In this document: in pieces, positions 57,541-64,000 of the stretch
How positions within the stretch are numbered: the first letter of the stretch is position 1
Layout of the letters: each line of letters opens with the position of its first letter
Source of the DNA: Nocardia rhizosphaerihabitans
Lineage (GTDB): Bacteria; Actinomycetota; Actinomycetes; Mycobacteriales; Mycobacteriaceae
NCBI RefSeq assembly: GCF_014646295.1
Contig: NZ_BMNE01000005.1
Coordinates: 225,743 to 289,742 of the forward strand
Reading direction: 5' to 3'
Length of the DNA: 64,000 nucleotides
The notes under the pieces: model-generated
Seen by the model: the letters and a program-made list of their open reading frames with translations, nothing else
Told to the model about the DNA's origin: nothing
The model's database searches: none
Program-made: the position numbers and the translations under genes

Positions 57541-57894
57541 TCAGCAGACCAGCTGGCGTATCGCGTCCAAAGTTGCCTGAGCGTCTGATCCTGCCGTTCG
57601 GCGCAGGTTGTCGTCACCTGTTGCGCTGGGGTGAAGCACCGCATCGATCACCCCGGCGATCGAGCTCCCGAGTCGGTACAGGCGTACCGACTCGTGCTGG
57701 TATGTAGGTAGTAGTTCGGGCAGAGTGCCGATGCCGCGACTGGCAAGCTCGTTCTTGATCGCTGTTCGGATGTGCACACCCAACTTGTTGACGCCGTGCA
57801 CGTCACGCAATGTCCCCATGTCGACGAGCAGGATCCCTCCTGCATCGTCGATATCTGCGCCGAAGTCGTCGAAGGTCTCGTAGTAGTCACTCAT
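57541..57894 (-). CDS. Small hypothetical protein upstream of Abi
   Basis: A 117-residue protein from ATG 57894 (GGAGG 6 bases upstream). It opens with an acidic stretch ('MSDYYETFDDFGADIDDAGG'). It continues 'ILLVDMGTLRDVHGVNKLGVHIRTAIKNELASRGIGTLPELLPTYQ'-like sequence with 'SVRLYRLGSSIAGVIDAVLHPS', mainly helical after residue 45. I recall similar small unassigned proteins in actinobacteria but no function. It ends just right of the predicted RNA terminator and reads toward the Abi gene. With its lower GC it may belong to the same defence patch. A role as partner or regulator of Abi is speculation. Confidence 0.7.
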   Translation of the reverse strand: MSDYYETFDDFGADIDDAGGILLVDMGTLRDVHGVNKLGVHIRTAIKNELASRGIGTLPELLPTYQHESVRLYRLGSSIAGVIDAVLHPSATGDDNLRRTAGSDAQATLDAIRQLVC

Positions 57895-58046
57895 TGCGGC
57901 CTCCGGTCATTCGGGCGATATTCTTGTCGCGCAACACCATTGATCACGGTAGTGAAATAGCTGTCGATTTGTGCCAGATCCCGAAAGAAAACTGGTTGGT
58001 ACGTCCTGGTGTCTTCCGCTGAACGGGTGACCGGCGTCCGCGTACG

Positions 58047-58085
58047 CGAAAAGGGCGGGGCGGCAATCGCATTGCCGCCCCGCCC
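58047..58085 (-). terminator. Terminator after the copper ATPase gene
   Basis: GGGCGGGGCGGCAAT (58053-58067) and ATTGCCGCCCCGCCC (58071-58085) form a perfect 15-bp stem with a 3-base loop. On the reverse strand it is followed by TTTTCGC, a classic intrinsic terminator 12 bp after the ATPase stop. Confidence 0.93.
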
Positions 58086-58096
58086 GGTCGGAAGGA

Positions 58097-60352
58097 CTAC
58101 TGTGCCGTCGACTTGAACCGGCGCAGGCGCAGGCTGTTGCTCACCACGAACACCGAGCTGAACGCCATGGCGGCGCCGGCGAGCATCGGGTTGAGCAGGC
58201 CCGCCATGGCCAGCGGGATGGCGGCCACGTTGTAGGCGAAGGCCCAGAACAGGTTGCCCTTGATGGTGGCCAGGGTGCGGCGGGACAGGCGGATGGCGTC
58301 GGCGGCGGCGCGCAGGTCGCCGCGGACCAGGGTCAGGTCGCTGGCCTCGATGGCGACATCGGTGCCGGTGCCCATCGACAGGCCGAGGTCGGCCTGGGCC
58401 AGGGCGGCCGCGTCGTTGACGCCGTCACCGACCATGGCGACGACCTTGCCCTCGGCTTGCAGCCGCTTGACCGTGTCGACCTTGTCCTGCGGCAGCACCT
58501 CGGCGATGACCTCGTCGATGCCGACCTCGTCACCGATGGTGCGGGCCGCGCGGGCATTGTCACCGGTGAGCAGGATCGGGGTCAGGCCGAGCGCCCGGAA
58601 CTGCGCGATGGCCTGCGCCGAGGTCGGTTTCACCGCGTCGGCGACAACCAGCACGCCGCGCGCCTTGCCGTCCCAGCCGATAGCGACCGCGGTCTTGCCC
58701 GCCGACTCCGCTTCCGCCATGGCGGTTTCCAGCTTCTCGTCGAGCGGCTGCGACCAGTCGGCCAGCAGGCGCGCCCGGCCCACGATCACCGCGTGCCCGT
58801 CGACGACGCCCTGCACGCCGAGGCCCTCGACATTGGCGAAGCCCTCCACCTGCGGCAGCGTGCCGATCTCGTCGCGCGCACCCTTGGCGATCGCCTGCGC
58901 GATCGGGTGCTCCGACGAATCCTCCAGCGCACCGGCCAGTTCCAGCACCCGGGTACCGACCTCGCCCTCGGCGGGGATCACGTCGAGCAGGGTCATCTTG
59001 CCGGTGGTGACGGTGCCGGTCTTGTCCAGCACGATGGTGTCGACCTTGCGGGTCGATTCCAGCACCTCGGGACCCTTGATCAGGATGCCGAGCTGGGCGC
59101 CGCGCCCGGTGCCGACCATCAGCGCGGTCGGGGTGGCCAGGCCAAGGGCGCACGGGCAGGCGATGATCAGCACCGCGACACCCGCGGTGAACGCCGCCGC
59201 GATCGCGCCGCCGGTACCGAGCCAGAAGCCGAGGGTGGCCACGGCCAGCGCGATGACGATCGGCACGAAGATGCCGGAGATCTTGTCGGCCAGCCGCTGG
59301 GCCTGCGCCTTGCCGGTCTGCGCGTCCTCGACCAGCTGCGCCATCTGGGCGAGCTGGGTATCGGCGCCGATCCTGGTGGCGCGCACCAGGAGTCGTCCGC
59401 CGACATTGACGGTCGCGCCGGTGACGACGTCGTCGACGCCGACCTCCACCGGCACCGACTCGCCGGTGAGCATCGAGGCGTCGACGGCCGAGGAACCCTC
59501 GGTCACCACACCGTCGGTGGCGATCTTCTCGCCCGGCCGCACGACGAACTCGTCACCGACGACCAACTGCTCCACCGGAATTCGCGTCTCCACGCCACCC
59601 CGTACCACCGCGACATCCTTGGCGCCCAGTTCGAGCAGCGCCCGCAGCGCCGCACCGGCCCGCCGCTTGGAGCGGGCCTCGAAGTAGCGCCCGGCCAGGA
59701 TGAACGTGGTGACGCCCGCCGCGGCCTCCAGGTAGATGCTGCCGGTGCCGTCCATCCGCGCGATGGTGAGTTCGAACGGGTGCGTCATCCCCGGCGTGCC
59801 CGCGGTGCCCCAGAACAGGGCGTACAGCGACCAGCCGAAGGCGGCGAGCGTGCCTATCGACACCAGCGTGTCCATGGTGGCGGTGCCGTGCTTCAGGTTG
59901 GTCCACGCCGCCTTGTGGAAGGGCAGCGCGCCCCACACCACGACCGGCGCGGCGAGCGTGAGCGAGAGCCACTGCCAGTTGGTGAACTGCAACGCGGGGA
60001 TCATCGCCATCGCGATGACCGGGACGGTGAGCACCAGCGAGACCAGCAGGCGGGTCCGCAGCGAGGCGGTCGGGTCGGGCTCGACGGCCGTCTCCTCGGT
60101 GGGCTCGGCCTGCTTCGGCGCGGGCAGTGCCGCGGTGTAGCCGGCCTGCTCGACGGTGGCGATCAGTTCCTCGGGGGAGACGTCACCGGTGAAGTCGACC
60201 CTGGCCTTCTCGGTCGCGTAGTTGACCGTCGCGGTGACCCCGTCGAGCTTGTTGAGCTTCTTCTCGATCCGGTTCGCGCAGGAAGCGCAGGTCATGCCAC
60301 CGATCACCAGTTCTACCTGGCCGGTGCCCGGTGGTTGCGTCACGGTGGTCAT
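58097..60352 (-). CDS. Copper-exporting P1B-type ATPase (CopA/CtpA-like)
   Basis: A 751-residue heavy-metal ATPase. An N-terminal HMA domain has Cys22 and Cys25 ('IGGMTCASCANRIEK'). Eight membrane helices follow, with the metal-binding 'VLIIACPCALGLATPTAL' (CPC) in helix 6. The actuator loop has 'LTGESVPVEVG', the phosphorylation site is 'IVLDKTGTVTTGKM', the nucleotide domain has 'EDSSEHPIAQAI', and the hinge is 'VAMVGDGVNDAAALAQADLG'. The CPC motif and the last helices ('AFAYNVAAIPLAMAGLLNP' and 'MAFSSVFVVSNSLRLRRF') place it in P1B-1, exporting Cu(I). It is the last gene of a copZ-led operon under a CsoR-type operator. Confidence 0.95.
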   Translation of the reverse strand: MTTVTQPPGTGQVELVIGGMTCASCANRIEKKLNKLDGVTATVNYATEKARVDFTGDVSPEELIATVEQAGYTAALPAPKQAEPTEETAVEPDPTASLRTRLLVSLVLTVPVIAMAMIPALQFTNWQWLSLTLAAPVVVWGALPFHKAAWTNLKHGTATMDTLVSIGTLAAFGWSLYALFWGTAGTPGMTHPFELTIARMDGTGSIYLEAAAGVTTFILAGRYFEARSKRRAGAALRALLELGAKDVAVVRGGVETRIPVEQLVVGDEFVVRPGEKIATDGVVTEGSSAVDASMLTGESVPVEVGVDDVVTGATVNVGGRLLVRATRIGADTQLAQMAQLVEDAQTGKAQAQRLADKISGIFVPIVIALAVATLGFWLGTGGAIAAAFTAGVAVLIIACPCALGLATPTALMVGTGRGAQLGILIKGPEVLESTRKVDTIVLDKTGTVTTGKMTLLDVIPAEGEVGTRVLELAGALEDSSEHPIAQAIAKGARDEIGTLPQVEGFANVEGLGVQGVVDGHAVIVGRARLLADWSQPLDEKLETAMAEAESAGKTAVAIGWDGKARGVLVVADAVKPTSAQAIAQFRALGLTPILLTGDNARAARTIGDEVGIDEVIAEVLPQDKVDTVKRLQAEGKVVAMVGDGVNDAAALAQADLGLSMGTGTDVAIEASDLTLVRGDLRAAADAIRLSRRTLATIKGNLFWAFAYNVAAIPLAMAGLLNPMLAGAAMAFSSVFVVSNSLRLRRFKSTAQ

Positions 60353-60411
60353 GGGGTGCTCCGTTTCGTTCCTGGTATCGATTCTTGCTGAGGGATTGCT
60401 GGTGGGCTACG

Positions 60412-61338
60412 TCAGTGCCCGTGGCCGGGGGTGCCCTGGTCGGCCGGTGCAGGCGTGCTCGCCCCGGTGGCGTCCGGCTGGGCGACCCGCACCGTGAACT
60501 CGGCCGTGCGCACCACGCCCTGGTGCTGGAAGTCGAGGAACAGGCGGTAGTCGCCCGCGCTCGGCGCGTTCACCACGAAGTCGATGCCGGGACCGGCGGG
60601 GGTGACCCCGTCACCGGGCGCGCCCTCGGGATGAACGTGCAGGTAGGCGAGGTCGGCGGCGCGCAGTGCGACCAGGTGACCGTAGGCCCCGAGGTAGGGC
60701 TGCAGGTCGGTGACCGGCGCGCCGTTGCGGCTGACCGAGAGCGTGACCTTCGACGCCGCACCCGGGCTGACGGTGCCGTTCAGCGCGACCGTGTACTCGC
60801 CGACCTGCGCGGTGGCCGCCGGGGCAGGCAGCGCCTGCACGTCGTAGTTGCCCGCGACGCGCAGATCGGCGCCGAGGGTCAGGTTCGACCCGCCCGCCGG
60901 GGTGAAGTCGGCGAAGACCCGGTAGTCACCGGCCCTGCTCAGGTTCAGTGGAACAGACCAGGTCCCGGCCGGGTCCAGCACCGGATGCACGTGCTGGAAA
61001 CCGGCCATGTCGCGCCGGACCACGATCAGGTGCAGGTCCTTGTCGTGGCTGGTCTCGTACTTGGTGACCGGGGCGCCGGTGGCGTCGAGGATGCGGAAGG
61101 CGACCGGCGTCTGCGCCGCGGTCGTGGTGTTCGGCTTGTCCAGTGCCAGCGTGTAGCCCTGATCGGTGACCAGCAGGCCACCGGGCAGATCGGCGGACGG
61201 TGCCGCGGCGGTCTCGTGCTCGCCGTGCCCGGCCGGTTCGGAAGGTTCCGGACCGACCAGGGCGCCTGCGGCCAGAGCGATCCCGAAGACCGCCGCGAGG
61301 CCGAGGGTGAAACCGGCGAACTTGCCTGTTGCGTTCAT
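60412..61338 (-). CDS. Membrane-anchored secreted protein of the copper operon
   Basis: A 308-residue protein from ATG 61338. The N-terminal hydrophobic helix ('FAGFTLGLAAVFGIALAAGALVG') is a membrane anchor or signal. The exported part has a His-containing entry ('AGHGEHETAAA') and two similar beta domains ('DKDLHLIVVRRDMAGFQHVHPVLDPAGTW' and 'GHLVALRAADLAYLHVHPEGAPG'). Both share an 'H-L-x-x-x-x-D/DL-x-x-x-H-V-H-P' pattern, suggesting paired metal sites. It ends 'GTPGHGH'. The His motifs and the position between copZ and the ATPase make an extracytoplasmic copper carrier likely. Spacers are 20 bp (copZ) and 59 bp (ATPase). Confidence 0.85.
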   Translation of the reverse strand: MNATGKFAGFTLGLAAVFGIALAAGALVGPEPSEPAGHGEHETAAAPSADLPGGLLVTDQGYTLALDKPNTTTAAQTPVAFRILDATGAPVTKYETSHDKDLHLIVVRRDMAGFQHVHPVLDPAGTWSVPLNLSRAGDYRVFADFTPAGGSNLTLGADLRVAGNYDVQALPAPAATAQVGEYTVALNGTVSPGAASKVTLSVSRNGAPVTDLQPYLGAYGHLVALRAADLAYLHVHPEGAPGDGVTPAGPGIDFVVNAPSAGDYRLFLDFQHQGVVRTAEFTVRVAQPDATGASTPAPADQGTPGHGH

Positions 61339-61358
61339 CGGGATGCTCCGTTTCGAGT

Positions 61359-61559
61359 TCAGTCTGCGAGCTGGAAACCGGCCGCGGTGACGGCGTCGGC
61401 GAGGGCGGTGCGGTCGGGTTCGGTGCCTTCGATGGTCACCGAGCCCGCGGCCAGGTCGACCTCGACACCGGTGACGCCGGGCAGGGCGCCGACCTTGTCG
61501 CGCACCTTGTTGGTGCAGCAACCGCAGGTCATGCCGGTGACGGTGACGGTGGTGCTCAT
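61359..61559 (-). CDS. Copper chaperone CopZ-like (heavy-metal-associated domain)
   Basis: A 66-residue single HMA domain from ATG 61559 (GAGGAGAA upstream). The metal site is 'VTGMTCGCCTNKVRDKVGAL' with the MxCxxC motif written as M-T-C-G-C-C, and the fold ends 'TALADAVTAAGFQLAD'. It carries Cu(I) in the cytosol to the HMA domain of the ATPase encoded downstream. It is first in the operon; a CsoR-type operator at 61597-61612 lies just upstream. The extra Cys immediately before the second ligand (CGCC) is a variation also seen in other actinobacterial CopZ proteins. Confidence 0.92.
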   Translation of the reverse strand: MSTTVTVTGMTCGCCTNKVRDKVGALPGVTGVEVDLAAGSVTIEGTEPDRTALADAVTAAGFQLAD

Positions 61560-61596
61560 GGTGGTGTTCTCCTCGTCGTCGATCTCAATCATTACC

Positions 61597-61612
61597 ATAC
61601 CCCCCTAGGGTA
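61597..61612 (-). promoter_or_regulatory. CsoR-type copper operator upstream of copZ
   Basis: ATACCCCCCTAGGGTA is an interrupted palindrome (TACCC...GGGTA) matching the C-rich CsoR operator type. It lies 38 bp upstream of copZ. Copper binding to CsoR would release it and turn on the operon. A near-identical copy precedes the MFS gene at 63077. Confidence 0.75.
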
Positions 61613-61617
61613 CATTG

Positions 61618-63033
61618 TCAAACGGTCGCGTCGGCCGTCGCCGCGGCTGGGGTGCGCATGACCGCCGCGGTGATGCCCGCGCCGGCCAGGGCCAGCAGGC
61701 CCGCGCCGAGGAAGGCCGCCGAGTAGCCGTCGGTCAGTGCCGTGGCGTCGCCCAGTTCGCCCGCGCCGAATGCCGCGGCCACGGCTGTCATCGCGGCCAG
61801 GCCGAGCGCGGAACCGACCTGGTAGCTGACGTTGACGATGCCCGAGGCCAGGCCGCCCTCCTCCGGTCGCGCCGCCGAGATGGCGGTGCCGAGCGAGGGG
61901 ATGAAGGCCAGCGACATACCGCCTGCGGCCACCAGGGAGGCGGGCAGCACGTCGACCCAGAAGTTGCCGGTGGGCCGAACCAGCGACATGATCCCGAGGC
62001 CGAGGCCGAGCACGATCAGACCGGTGACGATCATCGGCTTGGCGCCGAAACGCTGCATGGCCTTCGGAGCGAGCACCACCATGCCGAGCATGATCAGCGT
62101 GGTCATCGGCAGCAGTGCGGCGCCCGACGGGAACGCGCTGTAACCGAGCACCTGCTGCAGGTACAGATTCAGGAAGAACCACATCGGCACCCACGCGGCG
62201 GCCAGCGCGAACTGGGCGAAGTTGGCGGCGGCGAGATTCGGCGCGCGGAAGATGCTCAGCCGCATCAGCGGTTCACTGCGACGCGACTGGATGAAGACGA
62301 AACCGGCCAGCAACGCGGCGGCCAGCGCCAGCACGCCCCAGGTCTGGCCCGAAGCCCAGCCCGCCTCCGGCGCCTGCACGATGGCGTAGACCGCGGCGGC
62401 CAAACCGGCTGTCACAGTGACGGACCCGGCGATGTCGATCGAGCCCCTGCGTGCGGGCGCGGCGGGCATCAGCAGCGGAACGGCGATCAACGCGAGCACC
62501 GCGATCGGGATGTTGATGTAGAAAACCCAAGGCCAGCTGATGTATTCGGTGATCACGCCGCCGAGGAACACGCCCGCGGTACCACCGGCCGGAGCGGCAG
62601 CGCCGTAGACGGCGAGTGCCTTGGTGAGCTCCTGCGGCGAGCCGCCGAACAACATCATCAGCAGGGTGAGCGCCGACGGTGCGATCAATGCCGCGCCGGC
62701 GCCTTGGATCGCCCGGCCCGCGAGCTCGAGCCCGACATTGCCCGCGGCGCCCGCGATCACGGAGCCGACCGCGAGAACCAGCCAGCCCGCGCCGAATACC
62801 CGGCGCGCGCCGAGCAGGTCGGAGAGCCGGCCGCCGAGCAGGAGCAGGCCGCCGAAGGCGATCACATAGGCGTTGAACACCCAGGTCAGGTTGCCGGGGG
62901 TGAAGCCGAGTTCGGCCTGCATCTTGGGCAGCGCGATCCCGATGATCGAGGTGTCCATGATGACCATGAACTGCGCTGCGGCGATCACCGCCAGCGCCCA
63001 CCACTTCCGGGTGGATTGCGATTGCTTAGTCAC
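61618..63033 (-). CDS. MFS transporter (14-helix DHA2-type) with a copper-type operator
   Basis: About 471 residues from GTG 63033 (AAAGGA upstream). The DHA2 (EmrB/QacA) features are 'VIAAAQFMVIMDTSIIGIALPKMQAEL' in the first helix, 'LTWVFNAYVIAFGGLLLLGGRLSDLLGARRVF' (loop 2-3 motif) and 'GGTAGVFLGGVITEYISWPWVFYINIPI'. These exporters expel drugs or organic cations by proton antiport. Its promoter carries a CsoR-type box almost identical to that of copZ, so it is probably copper-induced. It lies directly upstream of copZ on the same strand; its stop is 6 bp from the copZ operator. Confidence 0.9.
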   Translation of the reverse strand: MTKQSQSTRKWWALAVIAAAQFMVIMDTSIIGIALPKMQAELGFTPGNLTWVFNAYVIAFGGLLLLGGRLSDLLGARRVFGAGWLVLAVGSVIAGAAGNVGLELAGRAIQGAGAALIAPSALTLLMMLFGGSPQELTKALAVYGAAAPAGGTAGVFLGGVITEYISWPWVFYINIPIAVLALIAVPLLMPAAPARRGSIDIAGSVTVTAGLAAAVYAIVQAPEAGWASGQTWGVLALAAALLAGFVFIQSRRSEPLMRLSIFRAPNLAAANFAQFALAAAWVPMWFFLNLYLQQVLGYSAFPSGAALLPMTTLIMLGMVVLAPKAMQRFGAKPMIVTGLIVLGLGLGIMSLVRPTGNFWVDVLPASLVAAGGMSLAFIPSLGTAISAARPEEGGLASGIVNVSYQVGSALGLAAMTAVAAAFGAGELGDATALTDGYSAAFLGAGLLALAGAGITAAVMRTPAAATADATV

Positions 63034-63076
63034 GACTTTCGTCCTTTCGAGCGGAGTGCGTCTCGTGCTCGGTACC

Positions 63077-63093
63077 ATACCCCCCTATGGTAT
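63077..63093 (-). promoter_or_regulatory. CsoR-type operator upstream of the MFS gene
   Basis: ATACCCCCCTATGGTAT, an interrupted palindrome (ATACC...GGTAT). Compared with the copZ box the core ACCATACCCCCCTA is identical, with GGTA two bases later. It begins 44 bp upstream of GTG 63033. Confidence 0.7.
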
Positions 63094-63183
63094 CAATCTG
63101 TCAAGCCTCCGGCGGGAAAGGATTCGGATAGACGAACGCCCGGCCTGCATCGTGGCGGGCCGGGCGTGTAGGGCTGTGCTGGA

Positions 63184-63942
63184 TCAGGATTCGGGGCGAT
63201 AGGTGATCAGTGCGACGGCGGGCGCGGACACCATCTGGACCGGTGCGCTCCCGTCGACGGAGATGTGCGCGAAGCCGCCTTCGATGGCGACGCGCACGTT
63301 GCGCACCGTCGACGTCGGCTGCCCGTCGGCATCGGTCAGGGTGTAGCCGGCGACCAATGCGACGGTGTCGGCGGCACGCCATTTCGGGGACATCACAGCC
63401 TCTTTCGTGGCGGTGGGGACGAGCGGAAAGTCCAGTTCAGGGCGTGCGACGTGGTTGAAGTAGTTCGACAGCACGTTCAACGCCACATGCCCGACGGCCT
63501 CGGCCAGCTCGCCGTCGCTGACGCCGCTGTTCCTGGCTGCGGCCAGCTGCTCGTCGCGCACCCGGCCGCCGGTACGCAGCACCTCGCGCGCGAAGCGCAG
63601 CACCCCTTCGGCATGCGGGTTGTCGGCGCCGGCCTCGCGCGTCGCCGCGATCGCCGCCGGTGTGAATCCCATCTTCGCCGCCCGCATCGTGTGCGCGGAG
63701 ACGCAGTACTCGCAACCGTTGTCGCTCGCGATCAAGAGAGCCAGTTGCTCACGGGTCTTCGCGCCGAGCTTGCCCGCGGTCAGCGCGTCCCGCAGGCTCA
63801 GATACCCCCGTAGGGTTGCCGGACTGTTGGCCATCGCGGCATAGAGATTCGGCACCCGGCCCAGCTGACGCTGGACTTCGTCGAGTAGTTCGCCCTGTTC
63901 TGTATCGGCCGTGTCGATGGTGACGAGAGGAAGTCGGGACAT
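63184..63942 (-). CDS. Carboxymuconolactone decarboxylase/AhpD-like protein with extra C-terminal domain
   Basis: A 252-residue protein from ATG 63942 (GGAG upstream). The first 175 residues are an AhpD-type all-helical domain with the redox motif 'DNGCEYCVSAHTMRA' (C-x-x-C-x-x-x-H) and 'ALTAGKLGAKTREQLALLIA'. The closing 'ALNVLSNYFNHVARPELDFPLV' is the usual end of such proteins. Then comes an extra 75-residue segment rich in strands ('DTVALVAGYTLTDADGQP', 'NVRVAIEGGFAHISVDGS', 'SAPAVALITYRPES') not normal for the family. The enzyme would act as a peroxidase or thiol-linked antioxidant. A palindromic operator-like site lies just upstream. Confidence 0.86.
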   Translation of the reverse strand: MSRLPLVTIDTADTEQGELLDEVQRQLGRVPNLYAAMANSPATLRGYLSLRDALTAGKLGAKTREQLALLIASDNGCEYCVSAHTMRAAKMGFTPAAIAATREAGADNPHAEGVLRFAREVLRTGGRVRDEQLAAARNSGVSDGELAEAVGHVALNVLSNYFNHVARPELDFPLVPTATKEAVMSPKWRAADTVALVAGYTLTDADGQPTSTVRNVRVAIEGGFAHISVDGSAPVQMVSAPAVALITYRPES

Positions 63943-63967
63943 GTGGAGCTCCAAGGTGGTTCGACGA

Positions 63968-63985
63968 CGGTACTGATCGGTACCG
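63968..63985. promoter_or_regulatory. Palindromic operator-like site at the right edge
   Basis: CGGTAC-TGATCG-GTACCG is a perfect inverted repeat (6-bp arms, 6-bp spacer), 26 bp upstream of the AhpD-like start. A further CGGTAC is at 63994-63999. The size fits a TetR- or MarR-type operator; the regulator is not in the window. Confidence 0.5.
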
Positions 63986-64000
63986 AATTGGGACGGTACT

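Noticed and set aside
63799..63815. ATACCCCCGTAGGGTT, a CsoR-box-like sequence
   Set aside because: It lies inside the AhpD-like coding region and has one mismatch in each arm; probably chance, although in-gene binding cannot be excluded.
1..64000. CRISPR arrays, insertion sequences or prophage
   Set aside because: No regularly spaced repeats, transposase, integrase or phage structural genes were seen on either strand.

Overview
The window is high-GC actinobacterial DNA, most likely from the genus Nocardia or a very close mycolic-acid relative. This rests on the start of a LysX-type lysyl-phosphatidylglycerol/lysyl-tRNA synthetase, a PE-PPE-EspG trio, many GTG starts and leaderless-looking promoters. 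It also rests on gene order resembling the Mycobacterium tuberculosis Rv3816-Rv3853 region: rraA, sodA, DUF4328-glpQ, bfrB, LCP protein, IdeR-boxed DUF2470 gene, pheA, histidine phosphatase, metallopeptidase, septum-formation protein, serS, Rieske protein and acyltransferase. All identifications come from reading the sequence and from memory of the families; no search was run.

Layout. 1-2.5 kb: lysX N-terminus (cut by the window edge), an S4 RNA-binding protein, rraA and a START-like protein. 2.6-6.2 kb: a leftward copper cluster (CopD, CopC, YcnI, membrane protein, DUF6474). 6.3-17.3 kb: a RecB-like nuclease, htpG, GNAT, methyltransferase, two SDRs, TetR, a GDT1/UPF0016 exporter behind a yybP-ykoY riboswitch, and sodA. 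17.3-25.9 kb: rhodanese, DUF4328, glpQ, DUF5926, a tiny 31-codon gene, two tandem ferritins, an LCP protein, a CPBP protease and an IdeR-boxed DUF2470 gene. 25.9-34.5 kb: pheA, phosphatase, EspG-PPE-PE, metallopeptidase, septum protein, ALDH and serS. 34.5-39.4 kb: a GGDEF-EAL protein, two transporters and an HD-like protein.

39.6-46.6 kb is a signalling block: receptor Ser/Thr kinase, lipoprotein, second kinase and a pseudokinase, with Cys-rich extracellular domains. 46.6-56.6 kb holds an oxidoreductase, the MBL-Rieske protein, lipoproteins, acyltransferase, AraC/NmrA pair, tRNA-Gly and a lipase-maturation-factor-like protein. 56.6-58.0 kb looks like an accessory/defence patch: an Abi-type HEPN protein, a predicted small structured RNA and a small orphan gene. 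58.1-63.1 kb is a second copper cluster (CtpA/CopA ATPase, secreted protein, CopZ, MFS) with two near-identical CsoR-type operators. The right edge holds an AhpD-like protein with an extra C-terminal domain.

The points most worth attention are the tandem ferritins (one missing ferroxidase ligands) behind a 15-bp repeated IdeR-like operator, the 31-aa peptide gene with a self-complementary leader and strong terminator, the kinase/pseudokinase block, the Abi plus small-RNA locus, and the manganese-type riboswitch.
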